Source: Rubellimicrobium sp. CFH 75288
GTDB lineage: Bacteria; Pseudomonadota; Alphaproteobacteria; Rhodobacterales; Rhodobacteraceae
Length of the DNA stretch: 64,000 nucleotides
Reading direction: 5' to 3'
Assembly: GCF_009904055.1 (NCBI RefSeq)
Contig: NZ_WYDP01000005.1
Location: 365,732-429,731, forward strand
Each line of letters opens with the position of its first letter. Position 1 is the stretch's first letter. Shown here piece by piece: positions 49,554 through 57,886 of this stretch. The position numbers were made by a program, and so were the translations under genes. Under the pieces are notes generated by a model. It was given only the letters and a program-made list of their open reading frames with translations. It did not search any database and was not told the origin of the DNA.

Positions 49554-51026
49554 TCAGGGCGGAAGGGGCAGGTCGTTGAGCCGCAGGGTGCCGTCCGCCG
49601 CCGTCTCGAGGCGCCCCTCGCGGATGTCGGGGCCGACCGCCCGGAAGCCCGCGCCGAGGGCCAGCCGCACCGCCAGCGCGTCCTGCGGCGCAAGCCAGCC
49701 CCCTGCCACCAGGCTGTCGAGCAGCCGGTCGAGCCCGGTCAGCCGGAGGATGGCCGCGCCTTCGGCCCGCGGCAGGCTGCCGTCCTCGGGGAATGCGCCG
49801 TCCGGGAACAGGAACGCGCCCGATCCGGTCGCCGCCAGCCCCAGCCCCGCCAGGTCGAGCCGCCGCAGTTCGACCGACTCGATCCGGGGGGGCGGCGGCG
49901 GCTCTGTTTCCCCCTCTGCCGCCGCGGCGACGGCGGCCCAGTCGGCCGTCATGCGGCCGGCCAGGTCGAGCACAAGGCGGAACGGGCCGCGGGGGAGGTG
50001 GCCCTCGGGATCGAGGGCGGCCCAGGCCGCCTCGTCGGCGGTGATGTCGCCGATCGCGAGGCGGGTACGCCATTCGCCGGGCGCGACAGGGAGCCGCAGG
50101 AGGACGTCGCCCCCCTCGAAGGCGAGGGCGAGGTTCTCGAGCCCCAGATCCGGCAGTCCGAACGTGGCCGTGCCGCTGCTGTAGGTCGTCCCGATCGCGA
50201 GCGCCTCGCGGTCGAGGCGGAGCGATCCCGTGGCCGGCCCGCTCTCGGCGACGTAGTCGAAGGGAAAGGGAAACCCGGTCGCCGTCACCGCCTGCCGCGA
50301 CGCACCGCCCTCCACCGCCAGATCGAGGACGAGCCCCCCCTCCAGCGCGGCGACCAGAGCCGCAGCCGAGGCGAGGATGTCGGCGAGGCGCGCGCCCTCG
50401 GGCAGGACCAGCGTTCCCTCGGCCGACAGGTCGCCGTCATGGACGGTGGCCTGGCTGCCGGTCCCGTCGCCGAACGGGTCGGGCGTCTCGCTGAGCGAGG
50501 CATAGCCCTGCGCCTCCAGCCGCAGAGACCAGGGCGAGGCGACCGTCCCCAGACCGGCCAAGGCGATTGTCGGGGCGCGGACCTCCAGCGCGAAGAGGCT
50601 TGCGCCCCCCTCCTCCAGAAGCCGCAGACGGTCGGCCCGTCCCTCGTAGCGCAGGCCCGCCCCGTCCTCGCGGGCGCGGAGGGAGAGGTCGGGCAGTTCG
50701 AGCCGGGACAGCCCGTCCGGGCGGCGCTGCTCGACGAGGCCGTTGGGCGCCAGGCCCGGATCGATCTCCACACTCCCGTCGCCGAGCGGGCGCAGGATCA
50801 CGTCCCCGCTCCCCCCGGGCAGGAGCGGGACCACGCCCTCGCCCGGCCAGAGAACCCCGAGCCCCCGCAGGACCAGCGTCCCGTCGGGCTCCTCCTCCAC
50901 CGCGGCGGGGCGAAGCGCCAGGCCCCAGTCCTCCGCCTGCGCCTGCCAGCGCGACCAGAGTTCCTCGGGGGTCAGCGCCTGGGCAGGCAGGGCCGGCAGA
51001 AGGGCGGCGAGAATCAGCGGACGCAT
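49554..51026 (-). CDS. DUF2125 domain protein, exported
   Basis: A 490-residue protein of the DUF2125 family found in alphaproteobacteria. The signal peptide is about 1-17 (MRPLILAALLPALPAQA). The remainder is a beta-rich, repetitive pattern of short strands with Asp/Gly turns, e.g. PDLSLRAREDGAGLRYEGRADRLRLLEEGG and LGLENLALAFEGGDVLLRLPVAPGEWRTRLAIGDITADE. This suggests a long beta-helix or jelly-roll in the periplasm, like AsmA-type lipid-transfer proteins; that resemblance is only an impression. It lies between puuD and hiuH without an evident role in urate use. Confidence 0.75.
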   Translation of the reverse strand: MRPLILAALLPALPAQALTPEELWSRWQAQAEDWGLALRPAAVEEEPDGTLVLRGLGVLWPGEGVVPLLPGGSGDVILRPLGDGSVEIDPGLAPNGLVEQRRPDGLSRLELPDLSLRAREDGAGLRYEGRADRLRLLEEGGASLFALEVRAPTIALAGLGTVASPWSLRLEAQGYASLSETPDPFGDGTGSQATVHDGDLSAEGTLVLPEGARLADILASAAALVAALEGGLVLDLAVEGGASRQAVTATGFPFPFDYVAESGPATGSLRLDREALAIGTTYSSGTATFGLPDLGLENLALAFEGGDVLLRLPVAPGEWRTRLAIGDITADEAAWAALDPEGHLPRGPFRLVLDLAGRMTADWAAVAAAAEGETEPPPPPRIESVELRRLDLAGLGLAATGSGAFLFPDGAFPEDGSLPRAEGAAILRLTGLDRLLDSLVAGGWLAPQDALAVRLALGAGFRAVGPDIREGRLETAADGTLRLNDLPLPP

Positions 51027-51104
51027 CGGAAAGCCTCCCTCCGGGGTGCGGCCATCCTCGCCCGTGCAGTCCCCCCCGGCAACCCCGGCCGGACGCGGCT
51101 GCGC

Positions 51105-51470
51105 TCAGGACCCGCGATAGGTCGAGTAGCCGAAGGGCGACAGCAGCAGCGGCACGTGGTAATGCCCCGCCTCCATGCCGAACCGCACGGGAATGCGGTC
51201 GAGGAAGGGCGGCTCGGGCAGCGCGGTGCCGGCGGCGCGCAGATAGTCGCCCGCGTAAAAGGTCAGCTCGTAGAGGCCGGGGCGGAACCGCTCGGGCGGC
51301 AGGAGGGGGGCGTCGGTGCGGCCGTCCGCGTTCGTGATCGCCTCGGCCACGCGCTCGCGCCGGTCGCCTTCGAGGCGGTCGAGCGTGATGCGCAGCCCCG
51401 CCGCCGGCCGGCCCCGCGCCGTGTCGAGAACATGGGTCGAAAGCCGCCCGCTTTCCTGTGCATCCGTCAT
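51105..51470 (-). CDS. 5-Hydroxyisourate hydrolase (transthyretin-like)
   Basis: A 121-residue enzyme that hydrolyses 5-hydroxyisourate to OHCU, the step after PuuD. The family's catalytic marks are all present: His in [14 protein letters not shown] near 10-23, Arg/Asp in [11 protein letters not shown] near 47, His in [19 protein letters not shown] near 99, and the diagnostic C-terminal tetrapeptide YRGS. The ATG at 51470 gives a normal N-terminus; an upstream in-frame start at 51554 overlaps the divergent gene. The 82 bp between its start and puuE-uraD should hold a divergent promoter. Confidence 0.94.
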   Translation of the reverse strand: MTDAQESGRLSTHVLDTARGRPAAGLRITLDRLEGDRRERVAEAITNADGRTDAPLLPPERFRPGLYELTFYAGDYLRAAGTALPEPPFLDRIPVRFGMEAGHYHVPLLLSPFGYSTYRGS

Positions 51471-51552
51471 CGTCCCGCCCCTCCGCCTCGGTGCACCGTC
51501 TCCGCCTCCGCGGCGTCTTGCAAGTCCCCGCAGGCCGCGCCACCAAGGGGGC

Positions 51553-52959
51553 ATGGACAGCCCGCCCCGCTATCCGCGCGACCTCCACGGCTACGGCGCC
51601 ACCCCGCCCGAGGCCGGCTGGCCCGGCGGGGCGCGTGTGGCGGTCAGCCTCGTGCTCAACCACGAGGAGGGGGGCGAGAACTGCATCCTCCACGGCGACC
51701 CCGCCTCCGAGGCGTTCCTGTCCGACATCCCCGGTGCCGTCCCCTGGCCGGGCGAGCGGCACCCGAACATGGAGTCGATCTACGAATACGGCGCCCGGGC
51801 CGGGTTCTGGCGTCTGCACCGGATGCTGCGCGACCGCCCCGTGACCGTGTTCGCGGTAGCCTCGGCGCTCGCGCGCACGCCCGCGCAGGTCGCGGCCATG
51901 CGGCAGGCCCCGTGGGAGATCGCCTCGCACGGGCTGAAATGGATCGAGCACCGCGCCCTGCCCGAGGCGGAGGAGCGCGCCCAGATCGCCGAGGCCATCC
52001 GCCTGCACGCGGAATGCACGGGCGAGGCGCCGCGCGGCTGGTACACGGGGCGGTGCAGCGTCAACACGCTGCGCCTCGTGGCCGAAACGGGCGCCTTCGA
52101 CTGGGTCTCGGACGCCTATGACGACGACCTGCCCCACTGGGTGCGCGCGGGCGGGCGCGACCAGCTCGTGATCCCCTACACGCTCGAATGCAACGACATG
52201 CGCTTTGCCACGGCGCCGGGCTGGGTCACGGGGCGCGACTTCGCCGACTACCTCATCGACACCTTCGAGACGCTGCGGGCCGAGGGGGGGCGGATGATGT
52301 CGGTGGGCCTGCATCCGCGCCTCGTCGGGCGGCCGGGCAAGGCCGCGGGGCTGCGCGCCTTCCTGGACCATGCCGATGCGAGCGGTGCCGCCTGGTTCGC
52401 CACCCGCGGCCAGATCGCGGCCCACTGGCGCGCCCGTCACCCGCCCCCCGCCTTCGAGCGGCCCTCCGAGATGGGGCGCGAGCGCTTCCTTGCGGCCTTC
52501 GGCGGGATCGTCGAGCATTCCCCCTGGGCGGCCGAGCGGGTCTGGGCGCTGGAGCTCGGCCCCGCCCACGACACGGCCGAGGGGCTGGCCCATGCCTTTG
52601 CCCGCGTGCTGCGCAGCGCGTCGGAGGCGGAGCAGGACGGGGTGCTGCGCGCCCATCCCGACCTCGCGGGGCGGCTCGCGCAGGCGCGGCGGCTGACCGG
52701 GGCCTCGGCGGCCGAGCAGGCGAGCGCGGGGCTCGACGCGCTGACCGACGGGGAGCGCGCGCGCTTCGAGGCGCTCAACGCGGCCTACCGCGAGCGACAC
52801 GGATTTCCCTTCATCATCGCCGTGCGCGATCACGACAAGGCGGGCATCCTGCGCGCCTTCGAGCGCCGCATCGCCCTGGACAGCGCGGCCGAGCGAGCCG
52901 AGGCGCTGCGGCAGGTGGAGCGCATCGCCGCCCTGCGGCTCGGGGCGCTGCTGCCATGA
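51553..52959 (+). CDS. Bifunctional allantoinase (PuuE) - OHCU decarboxylase (UraD)
   Basis: A 468-residue fusion. Residues 1-305 are a polysaccharide-deacetylase-fold allantoinase (PuuE): [22 protein letters not shown] near 27-48, [22 protein letters not shown] near 73, [10 protein letters not shown] near 124 and [14 protein letters not shown] near 162. Residues about 310-468 form a 2-oxo-4-hydroxy-4-carboxy-5-ureidoimidazoline decarboxylase: [17 protein letters not shown] near 315, [12 protein letters not shown] near 358 and [21 protein letters not shown] near 405. It covers two consecutive steps, OHCU to allantoin and allantoin to allantoate. The start is the ATG at 51553 after AAGGGGGC. 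The stop overlaps the next gene by ATGA. Confidence 0.92.
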   Translation: MDSPPRYPRDLHGYGATPPEAGWPGGARVAVSLVLNHEEGGENCILHGDPASEAFLSDIPGAVPWPGERHPNMESIYEYGARAGFWRLHRMLRDRPVTVFAVASALARTPAQVAAMRQAPWEIASHGLKWIEHRALPEAEERAQIAEAIRLHAECTGEAPRGWYTGRCSVNTLRLVAETGAFDWVSDAYDDDLPHWVRAGGRDQLVIPYTLECNDMRFATAPGWVTGRDFADYLIDTFETLRAEGGRMMSVGLHPRLVGRPGKAAGLRAFLDHADASGAAWFATRGQIAAHWRARHPPPAFERPSEMGRERFLAAFGGIVEHSPWAAERVWALELGPAHDTAEGLAHAFARVLRSASEAEQDGVLRAHPDLAGRLAQARRLTGASAAEQASAGLDALTDGERARFEALNAAYRERHGFPFIIAVRDHDKAGILRAFERRIALDSAAERAEALRQVERIAALRLGALLP

Positions 52960-53768
52960 GCCGCTATGCCTTTCCCTCCGGCGGCCTGCCCGACCAGAGC
53001 GGGGACCCCGCCGCGAACGGCGCCGTGTTCACGCCCGCCTATGCGCTGATCCCCGCCGCCACGATGCGCGACATCGTGACGAGCCTCCTGCCCGGCTGGG
53101 AGCGCACGCGCGCCTGGATCCTCGCCCGGCCCCTGTCGGGCTTTGCCGAGACCTTTGCGCAATATGCCGTGGAGGTCGGCCCGGGCGGCGGCTCGGAGGA
53201 GCCCGAGCCCGACTTCCTCGCCGAAGGGGTCCTGTTCGTGGCCGGCGGCGAGGGCACGCTCGAGGCGGCGGGGCGGCGCCACGCGATCGGCCCCGGCGCC
53301 TGGGCCTATCTGCCGCCGGGGCGTCCCTGGGCGATCCGGGCGCGCACGCGGCTGCGGCTGCACTGGATCCGGCGCCGCTACTGCCCGGTGGACGGGCTTG
53401 CGGTGCCGGACTTCCACCTCGCGCGCGACGACGAGACGCCGGTGGAGTGGATGCCCGGCACGGATCTCTGGGGCACGACGCGCTTCGTGGACCCGGCCGA
53501 CCTGCGCCACGACATGCATGTCAACATCGTCACCTTCCGCCCCGGCGGGCGCATCCCCTTTGCCGAGACCCATGTGATGGAGCACGGGCTCTATGTCCTC
53601 GAGGGGCGGGCGCGCTACCTGCTCAACACCGACTGGCACGAGGTCGGCCCCGGCGACTTCATGTGGCTGCGCGCCTTCTGCCCGCAGGCCTGCATCGCCA
53701 CGGGGGAGGGGCCGTTCCGCTACCTGCTCTACAAGGACGTCCACCGCCACCCGGCCCTGTCGCTGTGA
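52956..53768 (+). CDS. Ureidoglycine aminohydrolase (bicupin)
   Basis: A 270-residue bicupin that removes ammonia from (S)-ureidoglycine to give ureidoglycolate. The N-terminal cupin (50-130) contains EGVLFVAGGEGTLEAAG and AWAYLPPGRPWAIR. The C-terminal cupin (175-265) holds the probable Mn ligands in MHVNIVTFRPGGRIPFAETHVMEHGLYVLEG (Glu, His, His) and PGDFMWLRAFCPQAC. It overlaps both neighbours (ATGA upstream, GTGA downstream), so production is coupled to the allantoinase and the lyase. Its presence means allantoate is handled by an allantoate amidohydrolase that lies outside the window. Confidence 0.88.
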   Translation: MSRYAFPSGGLPDQSGDPAANGAVFTPAYALIPAATMRDIVTSLLPGWERTRAWILARPLSGFAETFAQYAVEVGPGGGSEEPEPDFLAEGVLFVAGGEGTLEAAGRRHAIGPGAWAYLPPGRPWAIRARTRLRLHWIRRRYCPVDGLAVPDFHLARDDETPVEWMPGTDLWGTTRFVDPADLRHDMHVNIVTFRPGGRIPFAETHVMEHGLYVLEGRARYLLNTDWHEVGPGDFMWLRAFCPQACIATGEGPFRYLLYKDVHRHPALSL

Positions 53769-54262
53769 CCCGCGCGATCGCCCCCGAGCCGCTCTCGGCC
53801 GCGGCCTTTGCCCCCTTCGGCGAGGTGCTCGCGGCCGAGGGGCCGCCCGACCGGCTCATCAACCGGGGGCTCTGCGGGCGCTGGCACGACCGGGCGCGGC
53901 TCGAGTTCGGAACGGGACGCGCGGGGATCAGCCTCTTTCGCGCCGAGCCCCGCGCGCTGCCCCTGCGCCTCGAGATGGTCGAGCGGCACCCGCTGGGCTC
54001 GCAGGCCTTCCTGCCGCTGGACGGGCAGCCCTTTCTGGTGATCGTGGCCGAGGGGGAGGAGGCCGTGCCGGGCCGCATCCGCGCCTTCCTGACCGCGCCG
54101 GGACAGGGGGTCAACCTGCGGCGCGGCTGCTGGCACGGGGTGCTGACGCCGCTCCACCCGCCGGGGCTGTTCGCGGTCGTGGACCGGATCGCCCCCGAGG
54201 ACGAGGCGGCGGAGGCCAATCTCGAGGAATACTGGCTGCCCGAGCCCGTGATCGTGGGCTAG
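53765..54262 (+). CDS. allA: Ureidoglycolate lyase AllA
   Basis: A 165-residue enzyme that splits ureidoglycolate into glyoxylate and urea, the last step of this branch. Family motifs: AAFAPFGEVLAAEG near 13, LINRGLCGRWHDRARLEF near 32, EMVERHPLGSQAFLPLDGQPFLVIVA near 70 and RRGCWHGVLTPL near 119. The GTG start overlaps the upstream stop. The stop shares four bases (CTAG) with that of the convergent methionine aminopeptidase gene. A urease or glyoxylate-using enzyme is not seen nearby. Confidence 0.92.
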   Translation: MTRAIAPEPLSAAAFAPFGEVLAAEGPPDRLINRGLCGRWHDRARLEFGTGRAGISLFRAEPRALPLRLEMVERHPLGSQAFLPLDGQPFLVIVAEGEEAVPGRIRAFLTAPGQGVNLRRGCWHGVLTPLHPPGLFAVVDRIAPEDEAAEANLEEYWLPEPVIVG

Positions 54263-55068
54263 GTCCAGGTCGGGTGGAAGCGCCCCGCGGGCGAGAGGGT
54301 GAACACCTCGCAGCCCGTCGCGGTGATGCCCACCGAATGCTCGTACTGCGCCGACAGCGACTTGTCCCGCGTCACGGCCGTCCAGTCGTCGGCCAGGACC
54401 TTGGTCTCGGGCCGGCCGAGATTGACCATGGGCTCGATGGTGAAGAACATCCCCTCCTCGAGCCGCGGGCCCGTGCCGGGACGGCCGTAATGCAGCACGT
54501 TGGGCGGCGCATGGAACACCCGGCCCAGCCCGTGGCCGCAGAAGTCGCGCACCACGCTCATGCGGTGGGCCTCCACATGGGCCTGGATGGCGGCGCCGAT
54601 GTCGCCGAAGGTGGCGCCGGGGCGCGCCGCCTCGATGCCGCGCATCAGAGCGTCGTGGGTGACCTGCATCAGCCGCTCGGCCTTGCGCGACGGCCGGCCG
54701 GCCACATACATGCGCGAGCTGTCCCCGTACCAGCCGTCCACGATCACCGTGACGTCGATGTTGAGGATGTCGCCCTCCTTCAGCGCCTTGTCGCCGGGGA
54801 TGCCGTGGCAGACGACATGGTTGACGCTGATGCAGGAGGCGTGGCGATAGCCCTTGTAGCCCACCGTGGCCGAGACGGCGCCCGCCTCCTCGACCATGGC
54901 GGTAATAGTCCGGTCGATCTCGCCCGTGGTGCGGCCCGGCACCACATGCGCCCCGATCCGGTCGAGGATCTCCGCGACGACCCGCCCGGCCCGGCGCATC
55001 CCCTCGAAGTCCTCCGGCTCGTGGATGCGGATCCCGTCCCGGGTCAACCTGCCGCGCCGTTCGTCCAC
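54259..55068 (-). CDS. map: Methionine aminopeptidase type I
   Basis: A 269-residue enzyme that removes the initiator methionine from nascent proteins. The five metal ligands can be assigned: two Asp in NIDVTVIVDGWYGDSSRMY near 105-122, His in FCGHGLGRVFH near 181, Glu in FTIEPMVNLG near 214, and Glu in QYEHSVGIT near 246. The type I HGIPGDKALKEGD segment is present. The start is GTG at 55068 with AGGAAGGA upstream. Convergent overlap with allA is four bases. It is divergent from the CinA-like gene. Confidence 0.95.
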   Translation of the reverse strand: MDERRGRLTRDGIRIHEPEDFEGMRRAGRVVAEILDRIGAHVVPGRTTGEIDRTITAMVEEAGAVSATVGYKGYRHASCISVNHVVCHGIPGDKALKEGDILNIDVTVIVDGWYGDSSRMYVAGRPSRKAERLMQVTHDALMRGIEAARPGATFGDIGAAIQAHVEAHRMSVVRDFCGHGLGRVFHAPPNVLHYGRPGTGPRLEEGMFFTIEPMVNLGRPETKVLADDWTAVTRDKSLSAQYEHSVGITATGCEVFTLSPAGRFHPTWT

Positions 55069-55190
55069 TCGTGCGTCCTTCCTGCCCTGGTGGCAGAAGA
55101 TAGGCGATCCCCCGCGCGACTTCCAGACGAGCCCACTGGAACGCGAGCCTGCCGCGCCCTATCACCCGATCCGAGCCGGAGGAACCCGCC

Positions 55191-55913
55191 ATGCCGAACC
55201 CGACCGCTGCCATGCTCGTGATCGGCGACGAGATCCTGTCGGGCCGGACGCGCGACAGCAACCTGCACTTCCTCGCGCGCGAGCTGACGCGGGTGGGCAT
55301 CGACCTGCGGGAGGCGCGTGTCGTGGGCGACCGGGCCGAGGCGATCGGGCGCGCCGTGCGCGAGCTGTCCTCGGCCTTCGACCACCTGTTCACCTCGGGC
55401 GGGATCGGCCCCACGCATGACGACATCACCGCCGATGCGGTGGCCGCGGCGCTGGGCCTGCCGCTTGCGGTGCGCGAGGATGCGCTGGCGGCGCTCAGGG
55501 CCCATTACGACCGCATGGGGGTCGAGATGAACGAGGCGCGCCTGCGGATGGCCCGCGTGCCCGAAGGCGCGGTGCTGATCGACAATCCCATCAGCGCCGC
55601 GCCCGGCTTCTCGGTCGGCAACGTCCATGTGATGGCCGGTGTGCCGCAGATCTTCGAGGCGATGGTTGCGGGCCTCCTGCCCCGGCTGACGGGGGGCACG
55701 CCCCTGCTCAGCCAGTCGCTGCGCATCCTCAGGGGCGAGGGCGAGATCGCCGGCCCCCTCGCCGCGCTGGCGGCCGAGTATCCCGACCTCGCCATCGGAT
55801 CCTACCCCTTCAATCAGGCCGGCAGCTTCGGCGCTCATGTCGTCATCCGCGGCACCGACGGGGCGCGGGTGGGCGAGGCGATGGCGCGGCTTGCGGCCCT
55901 GTTTCCGGCATGA
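55191..55913 (+). CDS. CinA-like molybdopterin-binding (MoCF) domain protein
   Basis: A 240-residue protein with a MoCF_biosynth domain, as in the N-terminal half of CinA. Characteristic strings are MLVIGDEILSGRTRDSNLHFLARELTRVGID near 8-38, FTSGGIGPTHDDITADAVAAALG near 67, and GNVHVMAGVPQIFEAMV near 144. The C-terminal NMN-deamidase domain of full CinA is absent; such short forms are annotated as competence/damage-inducible protein A. The ATG at 55191 has GGAGGAAC upstream. Its stop overlaps the OmpA-like gene by ATGA. Function unproven. Confidence 0.88.
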   Translation: MPNPTAAMLVIGDEILSGRTRDSNLHFLARELTRVGIDLREARVVGDRAEAIGRAVRELSSAFDHLFTSGGIGPTHDDITADAVAAALGLPLAVREDALAALRAHYDRMGVEMNEARLRMARVPEGAVLIDNPISAAPGFSVGNVHVMAGVPQIFEAMVAGLLPRLTGGTPLLSQSLRILRGEGEIAGPLAALAAEYPDLAIGSYPFNQAGSFGAHVVIRGTDGARVGEAMARLAALFPA

Positions 55914-56827
55914 TCGCGCGGGGCGCGGTCCTCGCGCTGGGGCTGGCCGGGTCGGCGGCCGCCCTGCCGCTCGATCTGCCGCCGGGCGCGCGGCTGACGG
56001 CGGAGGAGGTCGAGGGGCCGGCGAGCCACGCCCTCCTCCTCGGTCCCCTGACGGACGGGAACGTGCCCCAGCGCATCGTGGAAGGCACCGTCACCCGCCG
56101 CGCCTGGCAGATCGCGGGCAGCGGCACGACCCTCGGTCTGATCGCCCCCCTACGCGAGGCGCTGCTGGCGCAGGGCTGGACCATCGCGCTCGACTGCGCG
56201 GGGCGGCAATGCGGAGGCTTCGACTTCCGCCTCGCCGCCGAGGTGTTGCCGCCGCCGGCCATGTTCGTCGATCTGGGCCAGTTCCACTACCTGACCGCCA
56301 TCCGGGGGGCGGAATCGCTGAGCCTTCTGGCCAGCCGGTCCGGGACCACGACCTATCTGCAGGCGATCCATGTGGCCGCCGCCCCGGCCGGCGCCGCCAC
56401 CGCCCCGGACGATCCCGGCCCGGCGCCGGCCCGGCCCGCTCCGGCCGCGGCAGGGGCCGACCTGCGCGACCGGCTGGACCGCGACGGCCATGCCGTGCTC
56501 GGCGGCCTGCGCTTCGCCTCGGGCTCGGCCACGCTCGAGGAGGGGGCCGAGGACGACCTCGCCCGGCTGGCCGAATGGCTGGCCGCCGATCCGGGCCGGC
56601 GCGTGGCCATCGTCGGGCATACGGACGCGACCGGCCCCCTCGAGCCCAACATCGCCCTGTCGCGCGCCCGGGCCCGGGCCGTGCTGGACCGGCTGGCCAG
56701 CGTCCACGGCGTGCCGCGCAGCCGGATGGAGGCGCACGGGATGGGCTGGCTCGCCCCCGTCGCCACCAACCTCACACCCGAGGGGCGCGACGCCAACCGT
56801 CGCGTCGAGGCCGTGGCCCTGCCCTGA
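55910..56827 (+). CDS. OmpA-family protein with N-terminal periplasmic domain
   Basis: A 305-residue exported protein. A signal peptide spans about 1-19 (MIARGAVLALGLAGSAAA). The middle section (25-155) has one Cys pair (DCAGRQCGG) and resembles other alphaproteobacterial OmpA-like proteins. A Pro/Ala-rich linker (about 160-180) leads to the C-terminal OmpA domain (195-305), with the peptidoglycan-binding pattern VAIVGHTDATGPLEPNIALSRARARAV and RRVEAVALP. No beta-barrel is evident, so it is probably a periplasmic cell-wall-binding protein rather than a porin. It is translationally coupled to the CinA-like gene. Confidence 0.88.
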   Translation: MIARGAVLALGLAGSAAALPLDLPPGARLTAEEVEGPASHALLLGPLTDGNVPQRIVEGTVTRRAWQIAGSGTTLGLIAPLREALLAQGWTIALDCAGRQCGGFDFRLAAEVLPPPAMFVDLGQFHYLTAIRGAESLSLLASRSGTTTYLQAIHVAAAPAGAATAPDDPGPAPARPAPAAAGADLRDRLDRDGHAVLGGLRFASGSATLEEGAEDDLARLAEWLAADPGRRVAIVGHTDATGPLEPNIALSRARARAVLDRLASVHGVPRSRMEAHGMGWLAPVATNLTPEGRDANRRVEAVALP

Positions 56828-56830
56828 ACC

Positions 56831-57736
56831 TCACCAGGCGTCGGGCCCCTTGTCGGCGAAGGTGTTCACCAGGAAGTCGATGAAGGCGCGCACCTTGGGC
56901 TGGGTGAAGCGGCCGGGGGGATAGACGGCATAGATCCCCTGCACCTCCACCGGCAGGCCGGGGATCGCCTCCTCCACCAGGCCCTTGCGCATCGCGTCGG
57001 CATAGAGGAAGGCCGGCAGATAGGCGATGCCCAGACCCGAGATGCAGGCGTTCAGGAGCGACTGGCCGTCGTTGACGGTCAGCCAGCCCGTGGAGCGGAC
57101 CTGCCGGCGCTCGCCCGAGGGGGCGGTGATCTTCCAGACCGCCGCGCTCGACTGGTTGGAATAGTGCAGAAGCTTGTGCTCGTTGAGGTCGTCGATCCGC
57201 TCGGGGCGGCCGAACCGCGCGAAATAGGATGGCGCCGCGATCATGCGCCGCGAGGTTTCGGCGATCTTGCGCGCGCGCAGCGAACTGTCCTCCAGCTCGC
57301 CGATGCGCACCGCCATGTCGAAGCCTTCGGAGATCAGCTCCACATAGCGGTTGTTGAGCACCATGTTGACGGTGATCTCGGGGAACTCGCGCAGGAACCC
57401 GCCCAGGACGGGGCTCAGGTGGTTGACGCCGAAATCCGTCGCGACCGACACGCGCAGGAGACCCGACGGCGCGCTCTGCATGGAGGTCACGAGCGCGTCG
57501 GCCTCCCCCGCATCGTTGAGCACGCGCCGCGCGCGGTCGTAATAGGCCAGCCCGATCTCCGTCGGGCTCACGCGGCGGGTCGTCCGGTTCAGAAGCCGCG
57601 CGCCCAGCCGCGCCTCCAGCGCCGAGACATGCTTGGAGACGGCCGACTTGGAGATGCCGAGCTTCTTGGCCGCGTCCGTGAACCCCCCCTGGTCCACCAC
57701 GGTGGCAAAGGCTTCCATCTCGGTCAGGCGGTCCAT
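56831..57736 (-). CDS. LysR-family transcriptional regulator
   Basis: A 301-residue LysR-type regulator. The helix-turn-helix is at 18-38 (TDAAKKLGISKSAVSKHVSAL), followed by the linker helix and an effector domain from about 90 (LLRVSVATDFGVNHLSPVLGGFLREFPEI). It is of the PA2206/DmlR-like group with RVRRVSPTEIG-like wing sequence. The ATG at 57736 gives the standard head MDRLTEMEAFATVVDQGGFT; an in-frame ATG at 57865 would add 43 unlikely residues. It is oriented like the disrupted fadH gene upstream, 150 bp away, and convergent with the OmpA-like gene by a 3-bp gap. Target genes unknown. Confidence 0.9.
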   Translation of the reverse strand: MDRLTEMEAFATVVDQGGFTDAAKKLGISKSAVSKHVSALEARLGARLLNRTTRRVSPTEIGLAYYDRARRVLNDAGEADALVTSMQSAPSGLLRVSVATDFGVNHLSPVLGGFLREFPEITVNMVLNNRYVELISEGFDMAVRIGELEDSSLRARKIAETSRRMIAAPSYFARFGRPERIDDLNEHKLLHYSNQSSAAVWKITAPSGERRQVRSTGWLTVNDGQSLLNACISGLGIAYLPAFLYADAMRKGLVEEAIPGLPVEVQGIYAVYPPGRFTQPKVRAFIDFLVNTFADKGPDAW

Positions 57737-57886
57737 GGCTGTCTTCCCCCGGTCGGCGTGGAACGGCTCGATGGCCGCAGGATTGGCCATGGAATGGGGC
57801 GGCTTGTGGACCGGGACCGGGCAGGCCCGGGGAGATCGGGTGGATTGATCGCGGCAGCGAAACACCCGCAGCGATGGCGCGGCCGG

